Source of the DNA: an uncultured Porphyromonas sp.
GTDB lineage: Bacteria > Bacteroidota > Bacteroidia > Bacteroidales > Porphyromonadaceae
Length of the DNA stretch: 47,040 nucleotides
Assembly (NCBI RefSeq): GCF_902489635.1
Contig: NZ_CABUAN010000013.1
Location: 1-47,040, forward strand
Reading direction: 5' to 3'
This document shows positions 1 through 9,562 of this stretch, piece by piece (within the stretch, counting starts at the first letter, position 1; each line of letters starts with the position of its first letter). The notes beneath the pieces were generated by a model. That model was not told where the DNA came from. It searched no databases and saw nothing but the letters and a program-made list of their open reading frames with translations. Made by a program: the position numbers and the translations under genes.

Positions 1-58
1 TTCAGTACGAAAATGGCTATTAGGCTGTTTTACCCACCATTTTGACCTATACGCCAAA

Positions 59-88
59 AGTTCCAAGAGGGGAACCAGTTTTGGAACT
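59..88 (-). terminator. Weak candidate terminator after the lamin-tail gene
   Basis: An 8-bp inverted repeat (AGTTCCAA / TTGGAACT) lies about 40 bases past the stop of the minus-strand gene that ends at 127. On the minus strand it is followed by only four T residues, so it is a modest intrinsic terminator at best. Nothing else is visible in bases 1-126. Confidence 0.4.
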
Positions 89-126
89 CGTATCTGCTAC
101 GGAGACAGTACGATAGGAGGGCGTGT

Positions 127-2541
127 TTAGTTGACGATGATGCTGACGAGTGGGTAGGCGCGCTTGCGGTCGGGATGGCGTAGCTCCACGAGGAGGATGG
201 CGCGTGTCGTGAGTGTCGCGGGCAAAAGCTCGGCGAGGCTCTGCCGCTCTACGATGGCTCGGCAGAGGGTCTCGGTGCTGGCGTGGTCATACTGCGCTAG
301 CCGATAGCCCGCCACAGCGTATAGCGTGGCTGTGCAGCGGGTCTCACCGTCTGAGATCTCTTGGAGCACCAGTCGGGCGAGCTGTGGTAGCGACAGGCGC
401 GTGCGTCGCTTCGGTAGATCGAGACTTTCGTCAGAGGTGGCGGTGCGTCCGTAGACACTGTTTTGCCGCCCCGGCGTGCCGTAGTTAGCCCACGCCTCAG
501 CAGCTGTCCAGTTGCTCAAGTCTTGAGACTGCTTGTCTGGTATGATGCGCTCCTGAGCTACGCCTTTGACCTTTTGCAGAGCCTTGGGGAAGGTCTTGAT
601 GTCGTAGTAAACCTCCTCGACGATGCTGTCGTTTGCCAAGTGCACGAGCCGTATCGCGCACTCGCTATCCGGTAGCTGAGGCATCTTGGGGAAGAGGAGC
701 AAGCTGTCGGGCTTGGCGTAGTAGAGACGCTCGAGCGGATGCGTGCTGGGTGTGAGCGCGAGGTAGCCCCGTGGGGGGATGCCGCCCGTGGGGTGGGGCG
801 GGAGCGGATAGACCTTGGAGGGGTGCCCAGAGCGCACGATGACCAGTCCGAGGTGGTCCGTATTGACCATGGTATCGTTGGGGTTGTAGAGCTCGATGTA
901 CTCGGAGCCGTCGACCGTAGGACGCGCCATGATCTCGGTGATGTAGAGCGGTAGGGGAGCTGCGCGGTGGGTCGTGTCACTGGGCGAACCGCCTGCAGGC
1001 TGTATGCTATTGCGCTGCCCTGGGGTAGCGAAGTGCGCCTGCGGGGTGGCTGCGCCCCAAAACTCTTGGCTCTTGTCGCCCGTGGGGGAGAAGTATCGCT
1101 CGAGGGCTACGCCACGCTGATTGCGTCGCTGACCGAGGAGACCCGGGTCGTAGCGAAAGGTTTCCACAACCGTTGAGTCGGCATGACGAAGCAGCTCGAT
1201 GGTGAAGCCTTTGTTGGCAAGCTGTGGCAGCGTCTTGCTCTGAGTCAGACTATCGCGTGGTGCTTCATAGAAGACGGTGATGCCCTCTACCGAAGTGGTG
1301 AAGGCGTGATACCCGCCCGCTGGGATCGGGCAGGAGCGACTGCTCAGCGGATACCAGGTGGACACCTTGCCCCGTCGCCACACCCCGACCGAGTAACCAC
1401 TGGCATCGAGCGTTTGACCGGTGGGGTTGTGCAACTCGATATACTCAGAGGCACCCGAGAGCGGGTTGGCCATAAACTCGCTGAAGGTGAGTGCCAAGCT
1501 ATCTGGACGAGGCTGCGGCTGGTCATACTCGACGGCTATCCTGTAGATCGCATTCTCGACACGCTTGGCACTGGCGGTCCGTACCCCGCGGAAGGAGAGC
1601 GCATATTCACCCTCTGGGATTGACGCCTCACTCCTTATATAGATGCTTTTGCCCTCGGTAGAGGTGGCGAGCTTGCCCCACGAGGGAGCCACTGCGATGA
1701 TCGCCTCCGAGAGGTCGGCCGGCTCGGCGCAGAGCATCTCGACCGTGTGCGGATCTTTCTGACGAAACTCTTGGTAAAACTGGCTCGCTGGTATCACATT
1801 GCGCTCACGAGTCAACTCCTCAGGAGAGACTAGTGTGGGGTAAACGTCGAGAAACTCCAGCGAACTGTGCTGCGCCCGAGTCTTGCTATACTCGCAAGCG
1901 AAGAGGAATGTGGTACTCTTGTAGTTGCTAGGCGCAGCGGGCGTGCTGCCTGCACTGCCCACATACTTGTAGAGGTCGGTCGCACGGTGTCGCACCCACA
2001 TCGACCAGTGCGCCGTAGCTGTCGGGTCATACTGGATGACAAAGTCAACGACTCCGCCATCTTCGCGGATCTCGTCAAAGTAAGGGTACTCGATTAGCTT
2101 TTGAAACGAGATTTGCTTGATGCGTCCATTACTTTCTAAAGCGACATTGCTCTCTGCCAGGAAGAGAGCCTGTTTGTTGTCCATCTTGAGCACCACATAG
2201 TTGAAGGTGCCGTCAGCTAGAGCCTCGTAGCAGTAGAGGAGGAGCTTCACATTGTTGCCCTTGGTCGGGGTGTAGTCGAGTTGCACCTTGCCCTGCCAGG
2301 TCATCTGCTTGCTGAGGGGCACTTTTGCCTTGATGTAGGCGTAGTTGGTCGTGCTACTAGGCTTGCTGTCGTTGAGTTGTAGCCCTCTGATGGGATCGCA
2401 GCGAAACTTGTCGAGCGTCCCCCGCCATACGGAGGGCGAGAGCGAGACGCTATCGGCAAAGTGCGCCTGCCACTGCCCCACGACAGACCAACTGCTGAGC
2501 AATCCTAAGATGAGTGCAAACCAGATCCAGCGAAGGCGCAT
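127..2541 (-). CDS. Secreted lamin-tail-domain (LTD) protein
   Basis: This 804-residue protein starts with a hydrophobic export signal (about residues 5-22, ending near VVGQ). Two lamin-tail-like beta-sandwich domains follow: one near residues 350-430 (FSEFMANP...EYIELHNPTGQ) and one near 535-610 (ITEIMARP...EYIELYNPND). These FxEhM...EYIELxN signatures are typical of LTD domains in exported Bacteroidota proteins. The last 80-100 residues (ATLYAVAGYRLAQYD onward) resemble a divergent T9SS sorting domain, but the usual YPNP motif is missing. It is the last gene of a five-gene minus-strand run and starts 16 bases after the peptidase gene. The exact substrate or role is unknown; surface or extracellular location is inferred. 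Confidence 0.8.
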   Translation of the reverse strand: MRLRWIWFALILGLLSSWSVVGQWQAHFADSVSLSPSVWRGTLDKFRCDPIRGLQLNDSKPSSTTNYAYIKAKVPLSKQMTWQGKVQLDYTPTKGNNVKLLLYCYEALADGTFNYVVLKMDNKQALFLAESNVALESNGRIKQISFQKLIEYPYFDEIREDGGVVDFVIQYDPTATAHWSMWVRHRATDLYKYVGSAGSTPAAPSNYKSTTFLFACEYSKTRAQHSSLEFLDVYPTLVSPEELTRERNVIPASQFYQEFRQKDPHTVEMLCAEPADLSEAIIAVAPSWGKLATSTEGKSIYIRSEASIPEGEYALSFRGVRTASAKRVENAIYRIAVEYDQPQPRPDSLALTFSEFMANPLSGASEYIELHNPTGQTLDASGYSVGVWRRGKVSTWYPLSSRSCPIPAGGYHAFTTSVEGITVFYEAPRDSLTQSKTLPQLANKGFTIELLRHADSTVVETFRYDPGLLGQRRNQRGVALERYFSPTGDKSQEFWGAATPQAHFATPGQRNSIQPAGGSPSDTTHRAAPLPLYITEIMARPTVDGSEYIELYNPNDTMVNTDHLGLVIVRSGHPSKVYPLPPHPTGGIPPRGYLALTPSTHPLERLYYAKPDSLLLFPKMPQLPDSECAIRLVHLANDSIVEEVYYDIKTFPKALQKVKGVAQERIIPDKQSQDLSNWTAAEAWANYGTPGRQNSVYGRTATSDESLDLPKRRTRLSLPQLARLVLQEISDGETRCTATLYAVAGYRLAQYDHASTETLCRAIVERQSLAELLPATLTTRAILLVELRHPDRKRAYPLVSIIVN

Positions 2542-2557
2542 AGCTTCTCTTCTTTAG

Positions 2558-4672
2558 CTAGTTAGCTGGTGTAATGCCGTCACGCTTGAGCATTGCGGTG
2601 AGTGTGGGTTTGCGTCCTCGGAAGCGTACATAGAGCTCCATCGGGTCTAGCTCGTCACCCCGCTCTAAGATCTGATGCCGGAAGTCGGTAGCAACGGTCG
2701 GAGAGAAGATCCCCTCCTCGCTAAATCGCTCGAAAGCGTCCGTGGCAAGCATCTCGCTCCACTTGTATCCGTAGTAACCAGCGGCGTAGCCTCCCGCGAA
2801 GATGTGACTGAAGGCGGTGGCGACGATATGCTTCGGGTGCTGCGGGTCACGCTCCCTGTCGCGCAGGGTGGTGCCTCGGAGGGTCTCCCGCTCGTAGGTG
2901 TAGAGGTCGTCGGGTAGGCTTTCGCCCTCGGCCAAAGTGTGGTAAGCCATATCCAGCTTGCCAAAGATCACCTGTCGGATGGTGCTGTAACCGACGGGGT
3001 ATTGAGTCGCCTGGATTGCTTTGTTGAGGAGCTTAGCGGGGAGCGGTTCGCCCGTCTGGTAGTGCTTAGAGAGCAGCTCGGTGACCACCTCGGGCTGGAG
3101 AAGATAGTTTTCCATAAACTGGCTCGGGAGCTCCACAAAGTCACGCTCTACATTGGTTCCCGACATAGAGCTGTAGCGTGTCTGTGTGAGCAAGCCGTGG
3201 AGCGAGTGACCGAACTCGTGAAGGAGCGTGTGTACCTCCGAGAGGGTGAGCATAGCCTCCTTGCCAGCCGTCGGCGGGGTGAAGTTCATCACGAGGAGGA
3301 TATGCGGGCGCTGCGTGGGCGTCCACTCCCGTAGGTTGTTCATCCAGGCACCGCTGCGCTTGCCCTTGCGGGGGAAGAAGTCGAGGTAGAGCAGTCCGAG
3401 ATGCGACCCGTCGCTGTCTAGCACTTGGTAGGGACGCACGTCGGGATGATAGACGGCGACCTCCTCAGCGGGTGCGAAAGTGATGCCGTAGAGTCGTGTG
3501 GCAATGGCGAAGACGCCCGAGATAACCTGCGAGAGCGGGAAGTAGGGACGTAGCTCCTCCTCCTTGACCCCAAAGGTCTGCTCGCTGTGCCGCTCCATAT
3601 AATAAGAGAGGTCCCACGACTCTAGCTCGAAGCCCGCCTCACGATCCAGCTCGTCCAGTTCATCAAGCGCGGTCTGTCGGTAATACTTGGTCAGGTCGTC
3701 GAGGAGCTGATCTACCTGCTCAGGGCTGTTGCACATGCGATGCTTGAGGCGGTAGGTCGCATAGTTGGGATGTCCGAGTAGTCGTGCCAGATTGCCACGG
3801 AGTGTCGCTATCTGACGAACGATCTGCCGATTGTTTTGCTCGTTGTCACGATTGCCCACGCTGCCCCGTCCTAAGTACATCTTGTAGCGTAGCTCTCTGT
3901 CGGCACAGTGCTTCATGATGGCACCCACATGCGGAGCCGAGAGGTCAAAGAGATAGCCCTCGCCATGCGCTTCGGAGGCAGTGCGTGCTTTCTCTCGAGC
4001 ATCGTCTAGGATCTGCTGAGGCAAGCCACGTAGGCGGTCGCTTTCGTCAGCAGGCACAAAGAGCGTCCAGGACTCCTCGTCGCAAAGTTTGTTTTGCGCA
4101 AATCGTGTGGTCAACTGACTGAGCTGCTCATTGATCTCTCTAAAACGCTCCCGCTCGGCACCAACGAGCAGAGCACCATTGTCCGCAAAGCCCTCGTAGC
4201 TCTCGGTCAGGAGGCGCAGGTCAATCTCGTCCAGGTGCAGCTCCTCGCGCTGGTCATAGACGGAGCGAATGCGGGCGAAGAGCGCCTCGTTGAGCAGCGT
4301 ATCCGTCGACAGCTTGCTGAGCCAATCGGAGAAGGTCTCCGAGAGCTGCATCATCTCGGGACACGAGTAGGCGGAGAGCAGATTGTAAAAGGCTGCTGTG
4401 ACCGCCTCCAGAGCCTCGCCACTCTCCTCGAAGCGACGAATCGTATTGTCAAAGGTGGCTGGCTCACGCTGTGCCGTGATTGCATCGATCTCCGCACGAT
4501 GCAGCGTGATCGCCTCCTGCATAGCCGTGCGGAAGGTCTCCATCGTCTGCTCTATGGCAGTGGCGGAGGAGAGGTCGAAGAACTGATCAAAGGGGAAGCT
4601 CCCGTAGGGAGTTTCGGGAGCGGTAAAGAGTTCGCTTAGCAGTGCTGTCGCCTGAGGCGTGGTTGCGGTCAT
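2558..4672 (-). CDS. M3 family zinc metallopeptidase (oligopeptidase / peptidyl-dipeptidase Dcp-like)
   Basis: The 704-residue length matches the M3A family (Dcp, oligopeptidase A). The zinc site is clear: HEFGH at residues 485-489 inside LLHEFGHSLHGLL, with the third ligand supplied by the downstream ERDFVELPSQFMEN segment. The family cleaves short peptides with a thermolysin-like zinc mechanism, usually in the cytoplasm or periplasm. No signal peptide is visible, so a cytoplasmic role in peptide turnover is the simplest reading. It lies between the GH57 gene (25-base gap) and the lamin-tail gene (16-base gap) and is probably cotranscribed with them. Dcp versus OpdA type cannot be settled from sequence alone. 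Confidence 0.93.
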   Translation of the reverse strand: MTATTPQATALLSELFTAPETPYGSFPFDQFFDLSSATAIEQTMETFRTAMQEAITLHRAEIDAITAQREPATFDNTIRRFEESGEALEAVTAAFYNLLSAYSCPEMMQLSETFSDWLSKLSTDTLLNEALFARIRSVYDQREELHLDEIDLRLLTESYEGFADNGALLVGAERERFREINEQLSQLTTRFAQNKLCDEESWTLFVPADESDRLRGLPQQILDDAREKARTASEAHGEGYLFDLSAPHVGAIMKHCADRELRYKMYLGRGSVGNRDNEQNNRQIVRQIATLRGNLARLLGHPNYATYRLKHRMCNSPEQVDQLLDDLTKYYRQTALDELDELDREAGFELESWDLSYYMERHSEQTFGVKEEELRPYFPLSQVISGVFAIATRLYGITFAPAEEVAVYHPDVRPYQVLDSDGSHLGLLYLDFFPRKGKRSGAWMNNLREWTPTQRPHILLVMNFTPPTAGKEAMLTLSEVHTLLHEFGHSLHGLLTQTRYSSMSGTNVERDFVELPSQFMENYLLQPEVVTELLSKHYQTGEPLPAKLLNKAIQATQYPVGYSTIRQVIFGKLDMAYHTLAEGESLPDDLYTYERETLRGTTLRDRERDPQHPKHIVATAFSHIFAGGYAAGYYGYKWSEMLATDAFERFSEEGIFSPTVATDFRHQILERGDELDPMELYVRFRGRKPTLTAMLKRDGITPAN

Positions 4673-4697
4673 ATATAAGGAGTTGGGTAGGGTTGGT

Positions 4698-5954
4698 TTA
4701 CTTAGCCAACTGATCTTCCAGCTGAGCTATCTTTTTGTTTTGGTTTTCGATGGTCTGCAGGAGCGCGCTGAGCTCCTCATTACCCATAGAGGTGGGGTAC
4801 TCGGCAGAGACGCGGAGGAGGAAGTCGCTCAGGACGTTCATATAGTTGGTAAAAGCGGCGTAAGGCGTTTCGTAGGGCGAGAATGCGCCTGGACCGCCCA
4901 ACTTAGTGGTCATATAGAAGAGGTGATCGGAGCCCTGCAAGTTGATCCAGTCCTCCAGTAGTCGCTGGTCTCGTGAGAGACGGATGCGCTCGCCCCACTC
5001 CTCGAGCTTCTGTATGACACATTGCTGTAGCTCATTGCCCGTCCATAGCGAAGTGTCTCGCTCCTCGCCCATACGGCTCACCGGATAGGTCGCTTGTATT
5101 GTGTCTTGCGGGGTGCAGTGCGTGGCAATCTCTTGAGGCGTGGTAAAGGTGAAGCCCCGCTTAGAACCCTGCTCGGGAAGAGCTCGGAAGAACTCAAAGA
5201 TGCCAGTCTCACGGCTCCAGACCGATCCGAGTGTCTCTAGAGGCAGAGAGACCAAAGCATAGTCGCCCTGCTCAGCCTCCAGCGTCGCAAAGAAGCGCTC
5301 CGTCGTGTAGGGGTAGAGCGGACTGTCGTACCGTGCGAAGTCGTGGGCGATCGCATCGGAGAGCTCTGCGTGACGCATCAGGAGAGCCATGCCCTCGGTC
5401 GTTGCGTTGTACAGGTAGTTAGGACTCTTCCACGCTAGGAGGTGCTTGGCGCCCTCGGTGACGATCGCTTTGTACCCTTGGCTATGAGCCACCTGTGCGA
5501 TGCGGTCGCTGTAGATCAGCTCAGGATTGGAGAGCGTCATGGGAGAGACCCCAAGGAGCGAACTGATACGGGTGCGGTACATGCGCAATTGGTTCGCATA
5601 CTCCTCCTCATCGTACAGCCCGCAGAGCCCGTGCGAGATCGGCTCGCCGAGTATCTCGATGTGCCCGCTCTTAACCAGTCGCTTGAGTAGCTGGATCATG
5701 TCCGGCGTGTGCAGCTCCATCTGTGTGAGCACCGAGCCTGAGAGCGTGAGGGCAACTCTAAAGTCGGGATGCGCCTCGATCAATTGCTCGATCAGTTCGA
5801 GGGCTGGTCTATAGGAGCGGTCTACCACTTGACGCAGTATCTCCTCATTGGCAAAGTCGTCGTAATAGTAGTGGTCGCTACCGATATTGAAGAATGGGTA
5901 GTTCTTGAGCCTAAACGGTTGGTGTAGGTAGAAGTGAAGTATAATCTGTATCAT
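4698..5954 (-). CDS. Glycoside hydrolase family 57 protein (alpha-amylase-like)
   Basis: This 418-residue protein begins MIQIILHFYLHQPFRL; the HQP element near the start is the first conserved GH57 motif. Further family-like blocks follow (SGSVLTQME, GHIEILGEPISHGL). GH57 enzymes are retaining alpha-glucanases or glucanotransferases. The C-terminal 40 residues are predicted to be coiled coil (ENQNKKIAQLEDQLA). It sits 30 bases downstream of the GT4 gene and the debranching enzyme gene, a trio I recognise from other Bacteroidota as a glycogen or alpha-glucan cluster. Intracellular alpha-glucan processing is inferred; the precise bond specificity is not visible. Confidence 0.88.
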   Translation of the reverse strand: MIQIILHFYLHQPFRLKNYPFFNIGSDHYYYDDFANEEILRQVVDRSYRPALELIEQLIEAHPDFRVALTLSGSVLTQMELHTPDMIQLLKRLVKSGHIEILGEPISHGLCGLYDEEEYANQLRMYRTRISSLLGVSPMTLSNPELIYSDRIAQVAHSQGYKAIVTEGAKHLLAWKSPNYLYNATTEGMALLMRHAELSDAIAHDFARYDSPLYPYTTERFFATLEAEQGDYALVSLPLETLGSVWSRETGIFEFFRALPEQGSKRGFTFTTPQEIATHCTPQDTIQATYPVSRMGEERDTSLWTGNELQQCVIQKLEEWGERIRLSRDQRLLEDWINLQGSDHLFYMTTKLGGPGAFSPYETPYAAFTNYMNVLSDFLLRVSAEYPTSMGNEELSALLQTIENQNKKIAQLEDQLAK

Positions 5955-5984
5955 AGGAAGGTGGAGAAGTCGTTTGTCAAAGTA

Positions 5985-7241
5985 TTATACAAGTCGGTCG
6001 TAGATAGCTCTGAGGCGCAGTCCAGCTTTGCTCCAGACGATGTTGTTGACCTCCTCGAGACCCTTTTGCTTGAGATGCTCGTGGAGGGTCGGATAGGAGA
6101 CGAGGGCGTGCATAGCGTCGGCCATAGCGTCCACGTCCCAGTAGTCGGTCTTGATCGCGTAGCGCAGGATCTCGGCGCAGCCACTCTGCTTGGAGATAAT
6201 GCTCGGCACGCCACACTGCATAGCCTCTAGCGGCGAGATGCCAAAAGGCTCCGACACCGAGGGCATCACGTAGACGTCGCTCGAGCGCAGCATCTCATAC
6301 ACCTGCTGCCCTCGCAGGAAGCCCGTAAAGTGAAAGCGGTCGGCTATACGCTTGCGAGCCACGAGGTCAATCATCTTGTCCATCATATCGCCATTGCCCG
6401 CCATCACAAAGCGGATGCCGTCGGTATGCTGTAGCACCTTGTGGGCCGCCTCGACGAAGTACTCAGGTCCCTTTTGCATGGTGATGCGCCCCAGGAAGGT
6501 AATCACCTTGTCGCCCGTATGCTGCTTATTGGGCAAAGCTAATAGCTCAGGACTAAGTGGCTCGACAGCGTTGTGGACGGTAAAGACCTTGTCGGGGCTC
6601 TGACCATACTTGTCGATGACGGTTCGTCGGGTCAGGTTGCTCACACAGACGATAGCGTCTGCGTAGTCCATCCCTTGCCGCTCGATCGCATAGACCTGTG
6701 GATTGACATTGCCACGACTGCGGTCGAAGTCGGTCGCATGCACATGGATTACCAGTGGCCGCCCCGTCACCATCTTCGTATGAATCCCCGCTGGGTAGGT
6801 GAGCCAGTCATGCGAGTGAATGATGTCGCACGGCACCGTCCGCGCTATGACGCCCGCCACGATCGAGTAATTGTTGATCTCCTCCAGCAGGTTGTCCGGG
6901 TAAGCTCCGCTAAACTCCAGACAGCCCAAGTCGTTGGGGCAGCGATAGCGAAAGTCATCGTAAATGTGCTCTCTCGCAGCTTGGTAGTAGGTCACCTCCG
7001 CCTCATTGTGTAGCCGTGAGCGCAGGTACTCGGTACTATGATCATGGTAAACGATCGGCGTGCGGTCAGCGCCAACCAGCGTAATGTGCGAAGTATCCTC
7101 ATCGCCATACAGCTTAGGCACGACAAAGGTTATATCCATATCGCTCTGCTCGGCCATACCATTGGTCAAGCCGTAGCTAGCCGTGCCTAGCCCTCCCGAA
7201 ATGTGTGGGGGAAACTCCCACCCGTACATCAATACTCTCAT
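5985..7241 (-). CDS. GT4 family glycosyltransferase (glycogen-synthase-like)
   Basis: This 418-residue GT-B fold enzyme opens with MRVLMYGWEFPPHISGGLGT, the N-terminal glycine-rich acceptor-side loop of glycogen synthase-like transferases. The C-terminal half carries FLGRITMQKGPEYF and EPFGISPLEAMQCG, the donor-binding EX7E region of GT4. It overlaps the upstream debranching gene by four bases (ATGA at 7238-7241), suggesting translational coupling. With its two neighbours it probably builds or remodels an intracellular alpha-glucan. Known glycogen synthases of this type use a nucleotide-glucose donor; which nucleotide is used here is not visible. Confidence 0.88.
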   Translation of the reverse strand: MRVLMYGWEFPPHISGGLGTASYGLTNGMAEQSDMDITFVVPKLYGDEDTSHITLVGADRTPIVYHDHSTEYLRSRLHNEAEVTYYQAAREHIYDDFRYRCPNDLGCLEFSGAYPDNLLEEINNYSIVAGVIARTVPCDIIHSHDWLTYPAGIHTKMVTGRPLVIHVHATDFDRSRGNVNPQVYAIERQGMDYADAIVCVSNLTRRTVIDKYGQSPDKVFTVHNAVEPLSPELLALPNKQHTGDKVITFLGRITMQKGPEYFVEAAHKVLQHTDGIRFVMAGNGDMMDKMIDLVARKRIADRFHFTGFLRGQQVYEMLRSSDVYVMPSVSEPFGISPLEAMQCGVPSIISKQSGCAEILRYAIKTDYWDVDAMADAMHALVSYPTLHEHLKQKGLEEVNNIVWSKAGLRLRAIYDRLV

Positions 7242-9244
7242 CTTGTAGGACGCTCTTCGTTGCTGGTTGTATAGTATAGGTAGTTAGCCAGAGGGGTCTC
7301 CTCACTATTGTATCGCTCCAGGGTCACCAAGGCGCGCAAGACCTCCGCACAGCTCATCGCAAAGGAGATACCTCCGTGACTATCGTAGGGCGGGTTGCCG
7401 TCGTACAGCTCGCTCAGTGTCGAGATACCGTGATGCTGTAACTCATCCTGTATATCTCCTAGTAGGCGCGCCAGGTGGGTCACACCGCTACGACCATTGA
7501 TCTTCAGATAAGCATCCGTGTAGGCACCCAGTAGCCACGGCCACGCGGAGCCATTATAGTAAGCATGCTCCCGCTGCTCCTGAAGTCCGCTGCACTGCTC
7601 CACATAGCCCTCACTGCGGGGACTCAGCGAGCGAATACCCTTTGGCGTGAGTAGCTCAGAGGTTACAATCCCTAGCACTTGTCGCTGCTTAGCACGGCTC
7701 AGCGAGCAGAACGGTAGCGAGATAGCTATCAGCATATCGGGACGGACAGCCCGCTCACGATACCCCTCCTTGGTCACGTAGTCATATAGGTAGCCATAGG
7801 GATTGACAAAAGTCTGCTCGAAAGCAGGTCCCAAGCGTTCGATCACGCTCGCCAGCTCCTCGGGAAAGCTCTCTGCGCCACGAGCCTCACGGTAGAAGCA
7901 GAGCGCATTGTACCACAAGCCGTTGACCTCCACCAGATAGCCCCGTCGTGGCACGACCGCTTGACCCGCTATTGTTGAGTCCATCCAGGTGACTGGAGGC
8001 GTGCCACTGCCCTCGGCATAGAGCAGCCCGTTTGGCTCGATGCGCAGTATCGGGTGGCGGTCGCTCAGGTAGTATTCGATGATGCGCCCCACGAAGTCTA
8101 GGTAGAAGGTGCGGTGGCTGTCGTCTGGATACTCAGCGAGGAAGAGCTGTATAGCCCGTATCGCCCAGAGCCCCACGTCGGGGTCGCGCACCCCCTCCAT
8201 ATCTAGCGGGAGAGCGATCTGCTTGATGAAGTTGATGCTGCTCCGTATGAAGGTGCTCATCACATTGTGAAAGCGCTCTGGGTGGTCACTGTAGATCGAG
8301 CACCCAGGCAAAGCGACCATTTCATCCCTCGCCCGCACCCCATACCATGGGAAGCCCGCTAGGATGTAGTGTCGATTGGATTCTGGTTTATAGTAAAACT
8401 GGCTACAAGCATTGCGCAGACAGCTCCGCAGATCCACCCGTGCCTTGCGGTGCGCCACCTCCGAGTCAAAGAGCGCAGGCAACGTGGTCACATCTACCTC
8501 CTCTAGCTGAGCGGTGAAGTAAACCGACTCGCCATTGCGTAGCTCCATCTCGAAGTAACCTGGCGAATAAAGGTCTTCGCAGCTTTCGTACCCTCGTATC
8601 TGCTCCTTAGGATAGTGCAAGTTCTTGATCCAGTAGCCCTCATCGACCCAATGCGAGGGGGCATCCACCTGCATATACAGGTCCGGATAACCCTCATAGA
8701 GACAGGTGCGCACACCCGTTGTGCCGACGGGGTGGACGGTCGTGTCGGCGGTCTCGTTCTCATGCGATAGGAGGATCACATCTCTAAAGGCGACCACCGG
8801 GCGCAGCCGCAGCGTGGTCTCGCTGTGGCTGTCGAGGAGCGTGAACTTGATAATGACCTGATTCTTGTAGTGGCAGAAGATCGACTCCCGCTGCAGGACC
8901 ACCCCGCCCACGCGGTATATCGTGCGGGGCATCTTGTCTATGTTGTACTCTCGTATGTACTTGTGCCCATTGGGATAGACCGTGCCATCGCCGTAGAGAT
9001 GCACCCCAAGGTTAAACTCCGCCCCATGCTGTATCACCGTCGCGTCTAGCGACGAGAGTAGGATGTGGTTGTGCTGGCTCAGGTGAAGCAGCGGCACCAC
9101 GAGGAGACCGTGATACTTGCGCGTGTTACACCCCACGAGGGTCGTACAGTTGAAGGCACCCCCACGGTTAGAGCGTATATGCTCCAGCTGTAGCGAGCGG
9201 TCTAGGTTAGAAAGTGTCGTGCGGTCAAACTTGAGATAACTCAT
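7238..9244 (-). CDS. Glycogen debranching enzyme (amylo-alpha-1,6-glucosidase type)
   Basis: The 668-residue protein has the bacterial debranching layout: an N-terminal beta-rich domain (residues about 15-230, with RGGAFNCTTLVGCNTRKYHGLLV) and a C-terminal (alpha/alpha)6-barrel domain (about 270-650, with FPWYGVRARDEM, TWMDSTIAG and YNGSAWPWLLGAY). It would remove alpha-1,6 branches from glycogen in the cytoplasm. It is the first gene of the five-gene run and starts downstream of the phased palindrome array at 9367-9485. A TATCTTAG motif on the minus strand near 9358-9365 is a poor match to the promoter -7 element. Confidence 0.9.
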   Translation of the reverse strand: MSYLKFDRTTLSNLDRSLQLEHIRSNRGGAFNCTTLVGCNTRKYHGLLVVPLLHLSQHNHILLSSLDATVIQHGAEFNLGVHLYGDGTVYPNGHKYIREYNIDKMPRTIYRVGGVVLQRESIFCHYKNQVIIKFTLLDSHSETTLRLRPVVAFRDVILLSHENETADTTVHPVGTTGVRTCLYEGYPDLYMQVDAPSHWVDEGYWIKNLHYPKEQIRGYESCEDLYSPGYFEMELRNGESVYFTAQLEEVDVTTLPALFDSEVAHRKARVDLRSCLRNACSQFYYKPESNRHYILAGFPWYGVRARDEMVALPGCSIYSDHPERFHNVMSTFIRSSINFIKQIALPLDMEGVRDPDVGLWAIRAIQLFLAEYPDDSHRTFYLDFVGRIIEYYLSDRHPILRIEPNGLLYAEGSGTPPVTWMDSTIAGQAVVPRRGYLVEVNGLWYNALCFYREARGAESFPEELASVIERLGPAFEQTFVNPYGYLYDYVTKEGYRERAVRPDMLIAISLPFCSLSRAKQRQVLGIVTSELLTPKGIRSLSPRSEGYVEQCSGLQEQREHAYYNGSAWPWLLGAYTDAYLKINGRSGVTHLARLLGDIQDELQHHGISTLSELYDGNPPYDSHGGISFAMSCAEVLRALVTLERYNSEETPLANYLYYTTSNEERPTR

Positions 9245-9366
9245 AGATAGTAAATTACTTGGGAGTCATGATGCGATCGCTCCTCGATGCGCGCCAGAGA
9301 CAAGCGTAGTGTGGCGAGGTGACGAGCGGTCTTGAGGATAGTCCTCTCTGCGTTGCTAAGATACGA

Positions 9367-9485
9367 ATTAACCGCTGAACGGAGGTTAATTTCCCGCTAA
9401 ACGAACAGTTTCCTCCGAAGAAACTAGAGTTTCCTCCGAAGAAACTGGAGTTTCCTAGGTATGAAACTAGAGTTTCACCCAAGTG
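9367..9485. repeat. Phased palindrome array D (21-bp period)
   Basis: The outermost palindrome is AATTAACC...GGTTAATT (9367-9392). It is followed by copies of AGTTTC-N7-GAAACT starting at 9407, 9428 and 9449 and a half-site at 9471. The starts are 21, 21 and 22 bases apart. The array fills the gap between the mutL terminator and the glycogen operon. A short minus-strand ORF across it is low-complexity translation of the repeat and is not called as a gene. Confidence 0.8.
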
Positions 9486-9501
9486 CTACTGATAGTTGGC
9501 T

Positions 9502-9534
9502 CAAAAAAAAGACTAGGGGACGAGTCCCCTAGTC
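9502..9534 (-). terminator. Rho-independent terminator after mutL
   Basis: On the minus strand a perfect stem (GACTAGGGGAC / GTCCCCTAGTC, 9511-9534) is followed at once by eight T residues. It lies about 30 bases past the mutL stop and should end the clpP-to-mutL transcription block. Confidence 0.92.
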
Positions 9535-9562
9535 AGGCAGATAGAGTAAGAGTTTGTGAGGA

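Noticed and set aside
9255..9482. 75-codon minus-strand ORF with NSSFFGGNSSFFGGN
   Set aside because: The peptide repeat is a direct translation of the 21-bp palindrome units.
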